From assembly GCF_033547095.1 (NCBI RefSeq), contig NZ_CP137852.1, positions 985,501 through 1,049,500 of the forward strand: a DNA stretch of 64,000 nt, given 5' to 3'. The position numbers were made by a program, and so were the translations under genes. Under the pieces are notes generated by a model. It had not been told where the DNA came from and made no database searches. It saw only the letters and a list, made by a program, of their open reading frames with translations. Source of the stretch: Sediminicoccus rosea (lineage in GTDB: Bacteria > Pseudomonadota > Alphaproteobacteria > Acetobacterales > Acetobacteraceae). Positions 45,889-55,010 of the stretch are shown piece after piece; positions within the stretch are counted from its first letter, which is position 1, and each line of letters begins with the position of its first letter.

Positions 45889-47259
45889 ATGCCAACCGAA
45901 GTCGGCGGCTTCACCCTTGGCCCCGTCCTGCATGAAGGCGGCATGGCCGTGCTGCGATCGGCCACCCACCCCGACCATGCGGGCCCCATCCTCGTGAAGC
46001 TGCCCCGCCTGGCCGAGGGCGCGGACCCGGCCGCCATCGTCAGCTTCGAGATGGAGCAGATGATCCTGCCCCGGCTGGACGGCCCGCATGTGCCGCGCTG
46101 CCTGGGCGTGGGGCATGAGCCGCTGCCCTGGATCGCGATGGAGCGCATCCAGGGCGAGACGCTGCTGCCGCTGCTCGACCGCCTGCCCCTGCCCATCGCC
46201 GAGGTGGCGGAGGTGGGGGCGATGGTCGCCGAGGCGCTCTGCGCGCTGCACCGCCAGGGCGTGGTGCATCTCGACGTGAAGCCGGGCAACCTGATGCAGG
46301 TGGATGGGCGCGTGGTGCTGCTCGATTTCGGCCTCTCGCACCACGCGCACCTGCCCGACCTGATGACCGAGGAATTCCGCCTGCCCTATGGCTCGGCGCC
46401 CTACATGGCGCCGGAGCAGGTGATGGGCATCCGCGGCGACCCGGCCTCGGACCTCTTCGCGCTGGGTGCGCTGCTCTATGCGCTCACCACCGGCCGCAAC
46501 CCCTTTGGCGATCCGCAGCACATGGCGCACATGAAGCGCCGCCTCTGGTGGGACCCGCCGCCGCCGCGCGCGCTGCGCCCCGACTGCCCGCCCTGGCTGC
46601 AGGAGATCATCCTCCGCAACCTCGAGGTGGAGCCGGTGCGGCGCCACCCGACGGCGGCGCAGCTCGCCTTCGACCTGCGCCACCCCGAGCAGGTGAGCCA
46701 GACCTCGCGCGCGACGAAGCTGAAGCGCGATGCCTGGTCGGCCCGTATCCGCCGCCGCTTCCACCCGGACCACCAGCCGCGCCTGAGGCGCGACGCCGTC
46801 GCCATGGCGCAATCCGGCGCGCCCATCATCATGGTGGCGGTGGACCTCGGCGGCATGACGGCGGCGCTGGCGGATGCGATGCAGGGCATGGTCACGCAGA
46901 TCATGGCGACCTTGCCCGGCGCGCGCGTGGCCTGCGTGAACGTGCTGCAGACCCACCTGCTGCGCCCCGACATGACGCTGGATGACGAGGGGCGCAACAA
47001 GCACCTGCAACGCCTGCTGGAGCTGCGCCACTGGTCGGCGCCGCTGAAGCTGCCCGAGGCGCGGCTGACGCATCATGTGCTGGAGGCGACGGGCCCGGCC
47101 GCCACGCTGCTGGAATACGCGCAGCAGAACCGGGTGGACCACATCATCCTCGGCGCCCGCGCACACAGCCTGGGCCGCCGCGTGCTGGGCAGCGTCGCGG
47201 CCGAGGTGGCACGGGACGCGCCGTGTTCGGTGACGGTCGTGCGGCTGCGCGCGGGGTAG
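45889..47259 (+). CDS. Serine/threonine protein kinase fused to universal stress protein domain
   Basis: Soluble two-domain protein of 456 residues. Kinase (about 5-275): a glycine-loop-like LGPVLHEGGMAVLRSA, likely ATP lysine in LVKLPRL, catalytic loop VVHLDVKPGNLM near 127, DFGLS near 147 and YMAPEQ near 174, so all main residues are there. A linker of about 45 residues is basic (TKLKRDAWSARIRRRF). The C-terminal UspA domain (about 305-456) has IIMVAVDLG and ends with HIILGARAHSLGRRVLGSVAAEVARDAPCSVTVV, which includes the G-x2-G-x9-G-S/T-like nucleotide motif. Linked to the phosphoesterase. Stop codon lies in a 22-bp tandem repeat. Confidence 0.9.
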   Translation: MPTEVGGFTLGPVLHEGGMAVLRSATHPDHAGPILVKLPRLAEGADPAAIVSFEMEQMILPRLDGPHVPRCLGVGHEPLPWIAMERIQGETLLPLLDRLPLPIAEVAEVGAMVAEALCALHRQGVVHLDVKPGNLMQVDGRVVLLDFGLSHHAHLPDLMTEEFRLPYGSAPYMAPEQVMGIRGDPASDLFALGALLYALTTGRNPFGDPQHMAHMKRRLWWDPPPPRALRPDCPPWLQEIILRNLEVEPVRRHPTAAQLAFDLRHPEQVSQTSRATKLKRDAWSARIRRRFHPDHQPRLRRDAVAMAQSGAPIIMVAVDLGGMTAALADAMQGMVTQIMATLPGARVACVNVLQTHLLRPDMTLDDEGRNKHLQRLLELRHWSAPLKLPEARLTHHVLEATGPAATLLEYAQQNRVDHIILGARAHSLGRRVLGSVAAEVARDAPCSVTVVRLRAG

Positions 47260-47295
47260 ATCGCGGCTGCGCGCGGGGTAGATCGCGGCTGCGCG
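47241..47295 (+). repeat. 22-bp tandem repeat across the kinase-Usp stop codon
   Basis: The unit GCGGCTGCGCGCGGGGTAGATC occurs at 47241-47262 and 47263-47284 and as an 11-nt partial copy up to 47295. The TAG stop (47257-47259) of the kinase gene is in the first unit. As 22 is not a multiple of three, later copies are out of frame. The remaining bases up to 47377 carry no gene and probably hold the promoter of the next cluster. Confidence 0.85.
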
Positions 47296-47377
47296 GCGCA
47301 ACGTCGCATCCGCGCCCCGTGCAACCAGCCAAGCCCGCGGGCGTTTCCACCCTGAATCACACAGGGGAGCACCCGTG

Positions 47378-47623
47378 ATGCGCAAGATCATTCATCTCAG
47401 CCTCGTCGTCGCATTGGCCGGCGGCCTGGCTGCCTGCGGGCAGACCACGGGGGACCGTGCCCTTTCGGGCGCGGGCCTCGGGGCCGCGGCCGGCGCCGGC
47501 GTCGGCGCGCTGACCGGCACCAGCGTGCTGGGTGGCGCGGCGCTGGGCGGCGTCGCGGGCGGCGCCGCCGGCGCGCTCACCTCGCCCAACACCGTCAACC
47601 TCGGCCGCCCCGCCTGGCGTTGA
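47378..47623 (+). CDS. Small glycine-zipper lipoprotein
   Basis: An 81-residue envelope protein. MRKIIHLSLVVALAGGLAACG is a lipoprotein signal with lipobox LAAC. The rest is a Gly/Ala glycine-zipper stretch (GAGLGAAAGAGVGALTG, AALGGVAGGAAGAL), of the type seen in osmotically inducible OsmB/YMGG-type proteins. AGGGGAG precedes; an ATG at 47378 is used and a GTG one codon earlier is possible. First of three small envelope genes, which by type are often stress-induced. Confidence 0.78.
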   Translation: MRKIIHLSLVVALAGGLAACGQTTGDRALSGAGLGAAAGAGVGALTGTSVLGGAALGGVAGGAAGALTSPNTVNLGRPAWR

Positions 47624-47649
47624 CGCCCATTTCCCCGAAAGGAACTTCC

Positions 47650-47931
47650 ATGTCCTACAAGCAGATTTCCGAGACCGCCGAATCCCTGGGCCATGACGCG
47701 GCCGAGGAACTCGCGCGGCTGCGCACCCAGGTGGAGACGCTGATGAATGAGCGCGTGACGCCCATGCTGGGCTCCGTCGCCCATTCGGCCGAGCACGCGG
47801 CGAAGGTCGCGACCGACGAGGTGCGCCACCAGGCGGCGCGGCTGACCGATGCGGTGCAGGAGAAGCCCCTGGCCGCGCTCGGCATCGCCGCGCTCGCGGG
47901 CTTCGTGCTGGCCTCCTTCCTGCGGCGCTGA
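47650..47931 (+). CDS. DUF883/ElaB-YqjD-like membrane-anchored protein
   Basis: A 93-residue protein with an N-terminal helical, charged region (AAEELARLRTQVETLMNE, VATDEVRHQAARLTDAVQEKP) and a single C-terminal helix (LAALGIAALAGFVLASFLRR). This is the layout of the YqjD/ElaB family, whose Escherichia coli members are tail-anchored and bind ribosomes in stationary phase. AAAGGAAC precedes the ATG at 47650. The next gene starts 2 nt after its stop; the pair mirrors the yqjD-yqjE arrangement of enterobacteria. Confidence 0.8.
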   Translation: MSYKQISETAESLGHDAAEELARLRTQVETLMNERVTPMLGSVAHSAEHAAKVATDEVRHQAARLTDAVQEKPLAALGIAALAGFVLASFLRR

Positions 47932-47933
47932 GC

Positions 47934-48338
47934 ATGCGCGCCCTCCGCCTGCTTTCCACCGCGGCGCAGGCGGAGGGCCTGCTGCTGCGGCGCCAGGGGG
48001 CGCGCATGGGCCGCGCCGCCGTGTTCGGCGCCATGGCGGCGGGCTTCGGCCTCGCCATGCTGGCCCTGCTGCACCTGGCCGGATGGCTCTGGCTGGAGGA
48101 GCGCCACGGCGCGCTTCCGGCCAGCCTCTTCGTGGCCCTGGCCGATGGCGTGCTGGCGGTGATCCTGCTGCTCCTGGCGCGCGGCGGCCGCGACCCCGTG
48201 GCGGAGGAGGCGCGTGCCCTGCGCCAGCAATCCGTCGCGCTGCTCACGGCGCCCAGCGCCATCCGCCCCGAATGGGAGCGGCTGGCGCTCAGCGTCGGCG
48301 GCTACCTGCTGGAGCGGGCGCTGCGACAGCGGCGCTGA
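47934..48338 (+). CDS. YqjE/phage holin-like membrane protein
   Basis: A 134-residue protein with two strong membrane helices (FGAMAAGFGLAMLALLHLAGWLWL and LFVALADGVLAVILLLLA) followed by a cytoplasmic helical tail (EEARALRQQSVALL). The pattern and position after a YqjD-like gene match YqjE, also called the putative holin-X superfamily; despite the name it is not tied to a phage here. Two nt separate it from the YqjD-like gene. A GC palindrome follows at 48343. Confidence 0.72.
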   Translation: MRALRLLSTAAQAEGLLLRRQGARMGRAAVFGAMAAGFGLAMLALLHLAGWLWLEERHGALPASLFVALADGVLAVILLLLARGGRDPVAEEARALRQQSVALLTAPSAIRPEWERLALSVGGYLLERALRQRR

Positions 48339-48342
48339 CCCG

Positions 48343-48362
48343 GCGGGGGGTGATCCCCCCGC
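48343..48362. terminator. GC hairpin between convergent genes
   Basis: GCGGGGGG-TGAT-CCCCCCGC, a perfect 8-bp stem with a 4-nt loop, fills the gap between the YqjE-like gene and the 3' end of proC. No T-run; likely a shared terminator or stabiliser. Confidence 0.5.
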
Positions 48363-48375
48363 TCCGGCCCCCGCC

Positions 48376-49194
48376 TTACCCCGCCAATTCGCGCGAGCGC
48401 GCCGTCGCCGCCTCGATCGCCTCCTGCATCAGCGCGGGCCAGGCCTCCTCGCGCATCAGCACGGCCAGCGCGCGCTCCGTCGTGCCCTTGGGGCTGGTGA
48501 CGTTGCGGCGGAGCTGGGCCGCGTCCTCCGTGCTGGCGCCGAGCAGCGCGCCGGAGCCGGCCACGGTGGCGCGCGCCATGCGCCGGGCGAGATCCGCCGG
48601 CAGGCCCTGGGCGAGCGCCGCCTGCTCCATCACCTCGGCCAGCAGGAACACATAGGCCGGCCCGCCGCCCGAGACGGCGGTGACGGGATCGATCAGCCCT
48701 TCCTCCTCCACCCAGGCGGCCTCGCCGATGGCGCCGAGCAGGCGGTCGCTCAGCGCGCGCTGTTCGGCGCTCACCCCTGGCCCGGCGCAGGCGACGGTGA
48801 AGCCCAGGCGCAGCGCGGCCGGCGTGTTGGGCATGGCGCGGATGATGCGGGCCTTGCCGCCCAGCATGGCGTTCATGCCGCCGATGGTGCGGCCCGCCAT
48901 GATGGAGAGGAACACCACCTCGGGCTTCGCCAGATGCGCCAGCGCGGGCAGGGCGTTCGGCGCCTCCTGCGGCTTGGTGGCGAGGATGATGGCGGCGGGC
49001 GCGAAGCCGGCCGGGATCTCCGCGATGCTCGCCACATGCCGCACGCGGCCGGCGAAGGCGCTGACCGCGGCGGCGTTGGGCTCCACCACCACCGTCTCGG
49101 GCGGCAGGCCCAGCTCGAGCCAGCCGGCCAGCATGGCGCCGCCCATCTTGCCGCAGCCGATGAGCAGGAGGGGGGGGAGGGCGGGTTCGGACAT
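48376..49194 (-). CDS. proC: Pyrroline-5-carboxylate reductase
   Basis: Last step of proline synthesis, reducing pyrroline-5-carboxylate with NADPH; 272 residues. Rossmann motif [17 protein letters not shown] at residue 9, ATKPQ near 74, RAMPNTPA near 122, [21 protein letters not shown] near 168 and the C-terminal signature [13 protein letters not shown] near 233. All are as in active enzymes. Single gene, complete. Confidence 0.95.
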   Translation of the reverse strand: MSEPALPPLLLIGCGKMGGAMLAGWLELGLPPETVVVEPNAAAVSAFAGRVRHVASIAEIPAGFAPAAIILATKPQEAPNALPALAHLAKPEVVFLSIMAGRTIGGMNAMLGGKARIIRAMPNTPAALRLGFTVACAGPGVSAEQRALSDRLLGAIGEAAWVEEEGLIDPVTAVSGGGPAYVFLLAEVMEQAALAQGLPADLARRMARATVAGSGALLGASTEDAAQLRRNVTSPKGTTERALAVLMREEAWPALMQEAIEAATARSRELAG

Positions 49195-49273
49195 GGGCGG
49201 GTTCCTGGCGGCCGGTGGGGCGGTTTCGCCGGAGTGTAGCCGCTTGCCCGCCGCACCGGGAGGGCGGTCCGCC

Positions 49274-49660
49274 TCAGCAGCTGACGCGCAGGTTCAGCAC
49301 CGCGACATTGGCGGACCAGGCGGGCATGGCCGACATCTGGGCGGGGATGGTGACGAAGGTGATCTCCTGGCTCTGGCCCGGCATGAAGCTGTAGCGCTGG
49401 GTCGGCACGGGCGGCGCGCCCTCCACCGGGGGGTGGCCGATCAGCGGCGCGATGGCGGGGCCGTTGTTCTGCAGGACGACGTTCAGGTTGACCCACTGCG
49501 GGTCCGGCGTGCGCGCGCCATAGATGCGCGTCGCGACGAGCTGGCCGTTGCACCAGCTGGGCGCGCCCTGCGCGGCGGCGGGGCTGGCGCCCGCGAGCGT
49601 GGCGGCGATCAGGCTGCTCCCCACCAGGGCGGCGGCGAGCAGGGGGCGGGGCGAGGGCAT
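49274..49660 (-). CDS. Secreted protein, hypothetical
   Basis: A 128-residue protein with a signal peptide ([26 protein letters not shown]). The mature part of about 97 residues is beta-rich ([46 protein letters not shown]), like a single immunoglobulin-like or CARDB-type domain, with two Cys (WCNGQL and the final SC) that may pair. Family unknown. It is alone, and divergent from the chemoreceptor gene. Confidence 0.7.
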   Translation of the reverse strand: MPSPRPLLAAALVGSSLIAATLAGASPAAAQGAPSWCNGQLVATRIYGARTPDPQWVNLNVVLQNNGPAIAPLIGHPPVEGAPPVPTQRYSFMPGQSQEITFVTIPAQMSAMPAWSANVAVLNLRVSC

Positions 49661-49706
49661 GCGCGGGTCTCCGTCTGGGCTCAGCGCAAGCTAGGCGGGA
49701 GACGAC

Positions 49707-49733
49707 GCATCGGCCAATCGGCCCGGCCGATGC
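49707..49733. promoter_or_regulatory. Inverted repeat in the divergent promoter region
   Basis: GCATCGGCC (49707-49715) and GGCCGATGC (49725-49733) are perfect 9-bp arms with a 9-nt spacer, in the 144-nt gap between the secreted protein gene and the chemoreceptor gene. Its place between two divergent starts suits an operator. The protein that would bind it is unknown. Confidence 0.35.
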
Positions 49734-49804
49734 GCGGCATCGGCTTAAGCTTCCCTTCACGCGGAGGCTTTATCCGGCGGGGAATCCAGAAGGGGCTTTC
49801 TCTC

Positions 49805-51739
49805 ATGTCGCTCTCCCGCCGTCTTTCGCTCATGCTCGGCGCGCTGTTGCTGCTCTCGCTGCTCGGCGCCGTGGCCACGCATGTCCTGCTTGGCCGGGCC
49901 GGCGCCGATTTCGGCCGCAACCAGGCGGCGTCCGATCGCCTGTCCCGCGTGCTGCAGCTCGAGATCGACCTGACCTCGGCGCGCAACCAGATCAACATCT
50001 GGCTGCAGCGGGCCAATCCCGCGCAGGTGCGCGCGGCGGATGACTTCCTGGCGCGGCTGGACGGCGGTGCGACCGGCCTCGCGCAGGAGCCGGCGCTGAG
50101 CGAGGCACAGCGCCAGCAGCTCACGGCCTTCCAGGCGGCGCGGGCGGGCTACCTCAATTCCTGGCGGCAGATGCAGGAGATCGTGGCCACGCGCCTCACG
50201 GCCGAGGCCGAGCAGGCCCGCGCGGGCGACGCGCTGTTCCAGGGCCTGGGCTCGCTGCCCTCGAACCAGGCGGAGGCGGTGGAGCGTTCGGCGGCGGCGG
50301 CACGCGTGGCGGCGCTGCGCTTCCGCCTCGATCCGCTGCCCGAGCAGCGTGACCTCGCGTCGCGCGCGGCGGAGGCGGCGGCGATGGCGCTGCGGCGCGC
50401 GGGGATCGAGGCGGGCTCGCCGGTCGGTGCGAATTTCGCCGCCTGGCAGGGCGCGACGCAGGTCATCCTCCAGCAATCGCAGCGCTTCGCCGATGTGCTG
50501 GTGGATTTCCGCGCCCAGGGCAACGCCATGTCCGCCGCCATCGCCGAGCTGCGGCGGATGGAGGGCGAGGCCGCGCAATCCGCGAAGGCGGCGGCCTCGG
50601 CCGGGCTCGCCTCGACGGAACAGGTCGCGATGCTCGCCTCGGGGCTGGTCCTGCTGGGCGGCATCATCTGCATCGTGGCGCTGATCCGCGCCATCGTGCC
50701 GCCGCTGCGCGGCATCAACGCGGCGATGGGCCAGGTGGCGGGCGGCGATTTCAACGCCGCCATCCCCTTCCTGCAGCGCAAGGATGAGCTGGGTTCCATG
50801 GCGCGCGCCCTGGCGGTGTTCCGCGACGGGCTGGCGGAGAATGCGGGGCTGCGCGCCGCGCAGGAACGCGAGCGGGCCGAGGCCGAGGCGGCACGCCGCG
50901 CGGCGCTCACCGAAATGGCCGAGCGGGTGGAGCGCGAGGCCGGGGCCGCGGTGGAGGAGGTGCGCGCCCGCGCCGATGGCATGTCCGAATCCGCCGAGGT
51001 GATGGCCGGCCGCATGCGCGAGGCGGCGCAGCGCAGCGAGGCGGCGACGCAGGCGGCCGGCCGCTCGCTCGACAACGCCCAGGCCGTGGCCTCCGCGACG
51101 GAACAGCTCTCGGCCAGCGTGCGGGAGATCTCGGAGCGGCTTGCCGGCGCCAATGCGCTGACGCGCCAGCTGGCCGAGCGCGGCGATGCGAGCCGCGCCG
51201 TGATCGCGGGCCTGTCCGACGGCGTGGGCCGCATCGGCGAGGTGGTGCGAATGATCTCGGAGATCGCGGGGCGGACCAATCTGCTGGCGCTGAACGCGAC
51301 CATCGAATCCGCCCGGGCGGGCGAGGCCGGCAAGGGCTTCGCCGTGGTGGCGAGCGAGGTGAAGGATCTCGCCGCGCAGACCGCGCGCGCGACCGAGGAG
51401 GTGGGCAAGCAGGTGCAGCAGATCGGCCAGGCGACGGAGGGCGCGGTGCGCGCGGTGGCCGAGATGGCCGGCTCGGTGGGCGAAATCGACCGCATGGCGA
51501 CCTCCATCGCGGCGGCGGTGGAGCAGCAGGCGGCCGCCACGCGTGAGATCGCGGCGCGTGTCTCGGATGCGGCGCAGGAGGTGCGGGCGGTATCGGACAG
51601 CCTGGGCGAACTGAGCCGCACCACGGTGGAGACGGCGGCCGAGACCGAGGCGATGCAGGACAGCGCGCGGCAGACCCGGGCCTCGGTGGAGGGCTTCAGC
51701 GGCTCGCTGGTGCGGATCGTCCGCAGCGCGACGGGGTGA
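49805..51739 (+). CDS. Methyl-accepting chemotaxis protein
   Basis: Membrane chemoreceptor of 644 residues. An N-terminal helix ([24 protein letters not shown]) is followed by a long helical sensor region (about 35-265), a second helix ([21 protein letters not shown]), a HAMP domain ([24 protein letters not shown]...[10 protein letters not shown], about 300-345) and the signalling domain with the conserved tip [26 protein letters not shown]-like segment and [15 protein letters not shown]. No CheR-binding pentapeptide at the C-terminus (it ends RIVRSATG). No other chemotaxis gene is near. The sensor type suggests a helical-bundle ligand domain. Confidence 0.92.
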   Translation: MSLSRRLSLMLGALLLLSLLGAVATHVLLGRAGADFGRNQAASDRLSRVLQLEIDLTSARNQINIWLQRANPAQVRAADDFLARLDGGATGLAQEPALSEAQRQQLTAFQAARAGYLNSWRQMQEIVATRLTAEAEQARAGDALFQGLGSLPSNQAEAVERSAAAARVAALRFRLDPLPEQRDLASRAAEAAAMALRRAGIEAGSPVGANFAAWQGATQVILQQSQRFADVLVDFRAQGNAMSAAIAELRRMEGEAAQSAKAAASAGLASTEQVAMLASGLVLLGGIICIVALIRAIVPPLRGINAAMGQVAGGDFNAAIPFLQRKDELGSMARALAVFRDGLAENAGLRAAQERERAEAEAARRAALTEMAERVEREAGAAVEEVRARADGMSESAEVMAGRMREAAQRSEAATQAAGRSLDNAQAVASATEQLSASVREISERLAGANALTRQLAERGDASRAVIAGLSDGVGRIGEVVRMISEIAGRTNLLALNATIESARAGEAGKGFAVVASEVKDLAAQTARATEEVGKQVQQIGQATEGAVRAVAEMAGSVGEIDRMATSIAAAVEQQAAATREIAARVSDAAQEVRAVSDSLGELSRTTVETAAETEAMQDSARQTRASVEGFSGSLVRIVRSATG

Positions 51740-51743
51740 CGGG

Positions 51744-52736
51744 TCAGCCGACCTGCTTGTGGAAGAACAGCGTGTCCCGCGCCACGCCCTCGGCATCGAG
51801 CGCATAGCCCGGGATGCGGCCGGATTCCTGCCAGCCGAGGCGGCGGTAGAGCGGTGCCGCGCGATCATCCGCGCGGGTGTCGAGGGTGAGCAGGCGGCGG
51901 CCCAGGCGCTGGGCGGCCTGCTCGGCCCGGCGCATCAGCGCCTCGCCCACGCCCTGGCGGCGGAAGGCGGGATCCACCAGCAGCTTCGCGACTTCCGCGC
52001 GGTGGGGCTGGTTTTCAGGCGTGGCGAGGTCGAGCTGGACGGTGCCGGCAAGCGCGCCATCCGCCCAGGCCGCGAGCAGCACGCGGTGGCCCTGCGCGAC
52101 ATCGGTGGAGACGCGCTTCCAGAAGCCGCGCGCCTTGGCGGGCGAGAGCGGCGGCAGGTAGGAGACGCTGGCGCCATCGGCCACGCAGGCGATCAGGATC
52201 TCGGCCAGGCGGCGTTCGGCGCTGGCGGCGGCCGCGGCGTCGAGCATTTCCACCACCAGGCCGCGGCAGGGCTTGGCGTAGCGGAATTCGAGCGATTTCG
52301 AGAGGTCATCCAGGATGCGGATGGCACCCTGCCGGACATAGCCGGCCTTTTCGTAGAAGGCGTGCGCCGCCTCGAAGCGGGTATCGGTCCAGAGGACCAT
52401 GCGCTCGGCGCCATGCGCGCGGGCATGCGCCTCGGCCGTGGCGAGGAGGCGCTGGGCAAGGCCGGTGCCGCGGGCGGATTTCGCCACATACATGCGGCCG
52501 ATTTCCCAGGCCTGGTCCTCGCGCAGGGGGCGGGTGGCGACCATGCCGACCCCCTGGCCGGTGCCGTCCTCGGCCAGCCAGAGGGCGCCGTCGAGGGTGG
52601 CGAAGTGGCTGGCGAGCGCGCGGAGCTCCGGCAGCTCGCCATCCACGTCGAAGACGATGCCGGGGAACTCCGCCCAGGCATCGCCGATCAGGCGGATATA
52701 GGTGGCCGCATCGTCGTCACGTCCCGCACGGAGCAT
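51744..52736 (-). CDS. Double-domain GNAT N-acetyltransferase
   Basis: Protein of 330 residues with two GNAT domains in tandem. Domain 1 (about 1-155) has the acetyl-CoA motif RMYVAKSARGTGLAQRLL and AHAFYEKAGYVRQG. Domain 2 (about 170-330) has KLLVDPAFRRQGVGEALMRRAEQAA and APLYRRLGWQESG. Both keep the Q/R-x-x-G-x-G/A pocket. The substrate is unknown. Its ATG overlaps the stop of the aminotransferase gene by one base, so the two form a unit, but this need not mean a shared pathway. Confidence 0.88.
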   Translation of the reverse strand: MLRAGRDDDAATYIRLIGDAWAEFPGIVFDVDGELPELRALASHFATLDGALWLAEDGTGQGVGMVATRPLREDQAWEIGRMYVAKSARGTGLAQRLLATAEAHARAHGAERMVLWTDTRFEAAHAFYEKAGYVRQGAIRILDDLSKSLEFRYAKPCRGLVVEMLDAAAAASAERRLAEILIACVADGASVSYLPPLSPAKARGFWKRVSTDVAQGHRVLLAAWADGALAGTVQLDLATPENQPHRAEVAKLLVDPAFRRQGVGEALMRRAEQAAQRLGRRLLTLDTRADDRAAPLYRRLGWQESGRIPGYALDAEGVARDTLFFHKQVG

Positions 52737-53938
52737 CAGGAAAGCCCGCGGCAGAACTCCTGGATGCGGCCACAGGCCTCGCGCAGGCTCGCCATGTCGG
52801 TCGCGTAGCTGATGCGGATATAGGGCGACATGCCATAGGCCGCGCCCTGCACGACCGCCACATGCGCCTCGCTCAGCAGGGCCATGGCGAAGTCGGTGTC
52901 GGTCTCGATCTTCGCCCCGCCCTTGCTGGTCTTGCCGAGGCAGCCGGCGATGTTCGGGAAGACGTAGAAGGCGCCCTCGGGGCGGTGGCAGGCGATGCCC
53001 GGGGCCTCGTTCAGCATGTCCACCACGAGGTTGCGGCGCTCGCGGTATTCGGCCGCGCGCTCGCGCACCAGGTCCTGCGGGCCGTCCAGCGCGGCGGCGG
53101 CGGCGGCCTGGCCGATGGAGGAAACGCCGGACGTCGCCTGGCCCTGCATGTTGAACATGGCCGCGATGAGCTCCTTGGGCCCGCCGCAGAAGCCGATGCG
53201 CCAGCCGGTCATCGCATAGGTCTTGGAGGCGCCGTTCACCGTCAGCGTGCGGCTCTTCAGCCGGGGCTCGACCTCGGCGATCGTGCAGAATTCGAACCCG
53301 TCATAGACGAGGTGCTCATACATGTCGTCCGTCATCACCCAGACATGCGGGTGGCGCATCAGGACATCGGCCAGCGCCTTCATCTCGGCGCGGGAGCAGG
53401 CGGCGCCGGTCGGGTTGTTCGGGAAGTTCAGCATCACCCACTTGGTCTTGGGCGTGATGGCCGCTTCCAGATCCTCGGGGCGGAGCTTGAAGCCGTTGTT
53501 CTGCGGGCAGGAGATGGTGACCGGCACGCCGCCCGCCACCTTCGCCATGTCGCCATAGCTGATCCAGTAGGGGGCGGGGATCACTACCTCGTCGCCCGGG
53601 TCCACCGTCGCCATCAGGGCGTTGAAGATGGCCTGCTTGCCGCCATTGGTGATGAGGATCTCATCCATCGCGTAGTCCAGGCCGTTGTCGCGCTTGAACT
53701 TGCGCTGGACGGCGGCCTTCATCGCCGCGGTGCCGCCCTGGGGCGGGTATTTCGTGTCGCCCTTCAGCGCCGCCTGGTGGGCGGCCTCGATCGCGTGCGC
53801 CGGGGTGTCGAAATCGGGCTCGCCGGTGGTGAGGCTGATGACCTTGTGGCCCTGTGCCGCGAGTTCGCGCGCCTTGGCGCCCATGGCGACCGAGGCGGAA
53901 ACCTTCACATTGGCAAGGCGTTGGGCGAGGGCGGGCAT
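52736..53938 (-). CDS. Pyridoxal phosphate-dependent aspartate aminotransferase
   Basis: Class I aminotransferase of 400 residues (aspartate/prephenate type 1-beta branch), starting at ATG 53938 (MPALAQRLANVKVSASVAMGAKARE). SLTTGEPDFDTPAH at residue 35, NGGKQAIFNAL near 100, FPNNPTGAACSRAE near 175, the PLP lysine in NGASKTYAMTGWRIGF near 238 and the substrate Arg in PYIRISYA near 375. It transfers amino groups between aspartate and 2-oxoglutarate and may also use prephenate. Divergent from accA. Confidence 0.93.
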   Translation of the reverse strand: MPALAQRLANVKVSASVAMGAKARELAAQGHKVISLTTGEPDFDTPAHAIEAAHQAALKGDTKYPPQGGTAAMKAAVQRKFKRDNGLDYAMDEILITNGGKQAIFNALMATVDPGDEVVIPAPYWISYGDMAKVAGGVPVTISCPQNNGFKLRPEDLEAAITPKTKWVMLNFPNNPTGAACSRAEMKALADVLMRHPHVWVMTDDMYEHLVYDGFEFCTIAEVEPRLKSRTLTVNGASKTYAMTGWRIGFCGGPKELIAAMFNMQGQATSGVSSIGQAAAAAALDGPQDLVRERAAEYRERRNLVVDMLNEAPGIACHRPEGAFYVFPNIAGCLGKTSKGGAKIETDTDFAMALLSEAHVAVVQGAAYGMSPYIRISYATDMASLREACGRIQEFCRGLS

Positions 53939-54053
53939 TGGAAAGTCCTGAGGTTGCGGAAGAGGCGCAAGTTTAGGCCGCCCCCCGGCCCCCGCCAACC
54001 CGGCGCCCGGCCCCTGTTTTCCCCGGCACGGGTTTCCGCTAGACGCCCAAGCC

Positions 54054-55010
54054 ATGCGTCACTTCCTCGATTTCGAAAAACCCATCGCCGAGCTGGAAGG
54101 CAAGGTGGAAGAGCTGCGCCGGGCGACCGATGCGGGCGGAATCGACGTGGCCGAAGAGGTCTCCAAGCTGCGGGACAAGGCCGAAAAGCTGCTGGCCGCG
54201 ACCTATGCCAAGCTCACCCCCTGGCAGAAGGCGCAGGTGGCCCGCCACCCGGAACGCCCGAAATGCCTGGATTACGTGGGGGCCTTGATCGAGGAATGGA
54301 CCCCCCTCGCCGGCGACCGCGCCTTCGCCGATGACGCTGCCGTGATCGGTGGCCTCGGCCGGTTCCGCGGCCGCGCCGTGGCCGTGCTGGGCACCGAGAA
54401 GGGGCGGGACACCGAGACCCGCGTGAAGCACAATTTCGGCATGGCCAAGCCCGAGGGCTACCGCAAGGCGCGCCGCATCATGGAGCTGGCCGGGCGCTTC
54501 GGCATGCCCATCATCTCCTTCGTGGACACCTCGGGCGCCTTTCCGGGCATCGAGGCCGAGGCGCGCGGCCAGGCCGAGGCCATCGCGCGCTCCATCGAGG
54601 CCGGCCTCTCCGCCCCCGTGCCCTTCGTGGCGACCATCATCGGCGAGGGCGGTTCCGGCGGCGCCATCGCGCTGGCGGCGGCGGACCGCGTGCTGATGCT
54701 GGAACACGCCATCTATTCGGTGATCAGCCCCGAAGGCTGCGCCAGCATCCTCTGGCGCGACGCCGCCCAGGCGGCGACAGCGGCCGAGGCGCTGAAGCTC
54801 ACCGCCGAGGATTTGAAGCGCCTCGCGCTGATTGACGCCGTGGTGACGGAACCGCTGGGCGGCGCGCATCGCGACCCCGGGGCCACGATGGAAGCGGTGG
54901 GCGATGCCGTCTGGGGCGCGCTGGAGCCCCTGCTGAGCCTGGATGGCGCCACGCTCAAGGCCCGCCGGCGGGAGAAGTTCCTGGAGATGGGCCGCAGCGC
55001 GGTCGCCTGA
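54054..55010 (+). CDS. accA: Acetyl-CoA carboxylase carboxyltransferase subunit alpha
   Basis: Alpha half of the carboxyltransferase that makes malonyl-CoA for fatty acid synthesis; 318 residues. Starts FLDFEKPIAELEGKVEELRR, the typical helical N-terminus. The crotonase-type core shows GMAKPEGYRKARRIM near 138, ISFVDTSGAFPG near 160, GEGGSGGAIALA near 202 and YSVISPEGCASILWRD near 225. Complete. Its stop overlaps the start of the MFS pump by one base, an arrangement that couples the two genes though they have no obvious shared role. Confidence 0.96.
   Translation: MRHFLDFEKPIAELEGKVEELRRATDAGGIDVAEEVSKLRDKAEKLLAATYAKLTPWQKAQVARHPERPKCLDYVGALIEEWTPLAGDRAFADDAAVIGGLGRFRGRAVAVLGTEKGRDTETRVKHNFGMAKPEGYRKARRIMELAGRFGMPIISFVDTSGAFPGIEAEARGQAEAIARSIEAGLSAPVPFVATIIGEGGSGGAIALAAADRVLMLEHAIYSVISPEGCASILWRDAAQAATAAEALKLTAEDLKRLALIDAVVTEPLGGAHRDPGATMEAVGDAVWGALEPLLSLDGATLKARRREKFLEMGRSAVA

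Noticed and set aside
47375-48338. Toxin-antitoxin or lysis cassette made of the small genes
   Set aside because: The products match a glycine-zipper lipoprotein, a YqjD/DUF883-type protein and a YqjE-type protein, which are common stress-linked envelope proteins.
48680-49804. N-terminal extension of the chemoreceptor by 375 residues
   Set aside because: The frame runs antisense through proC and the secreted protein gene; the ATG at 49805 starts a proper membrane anchor.
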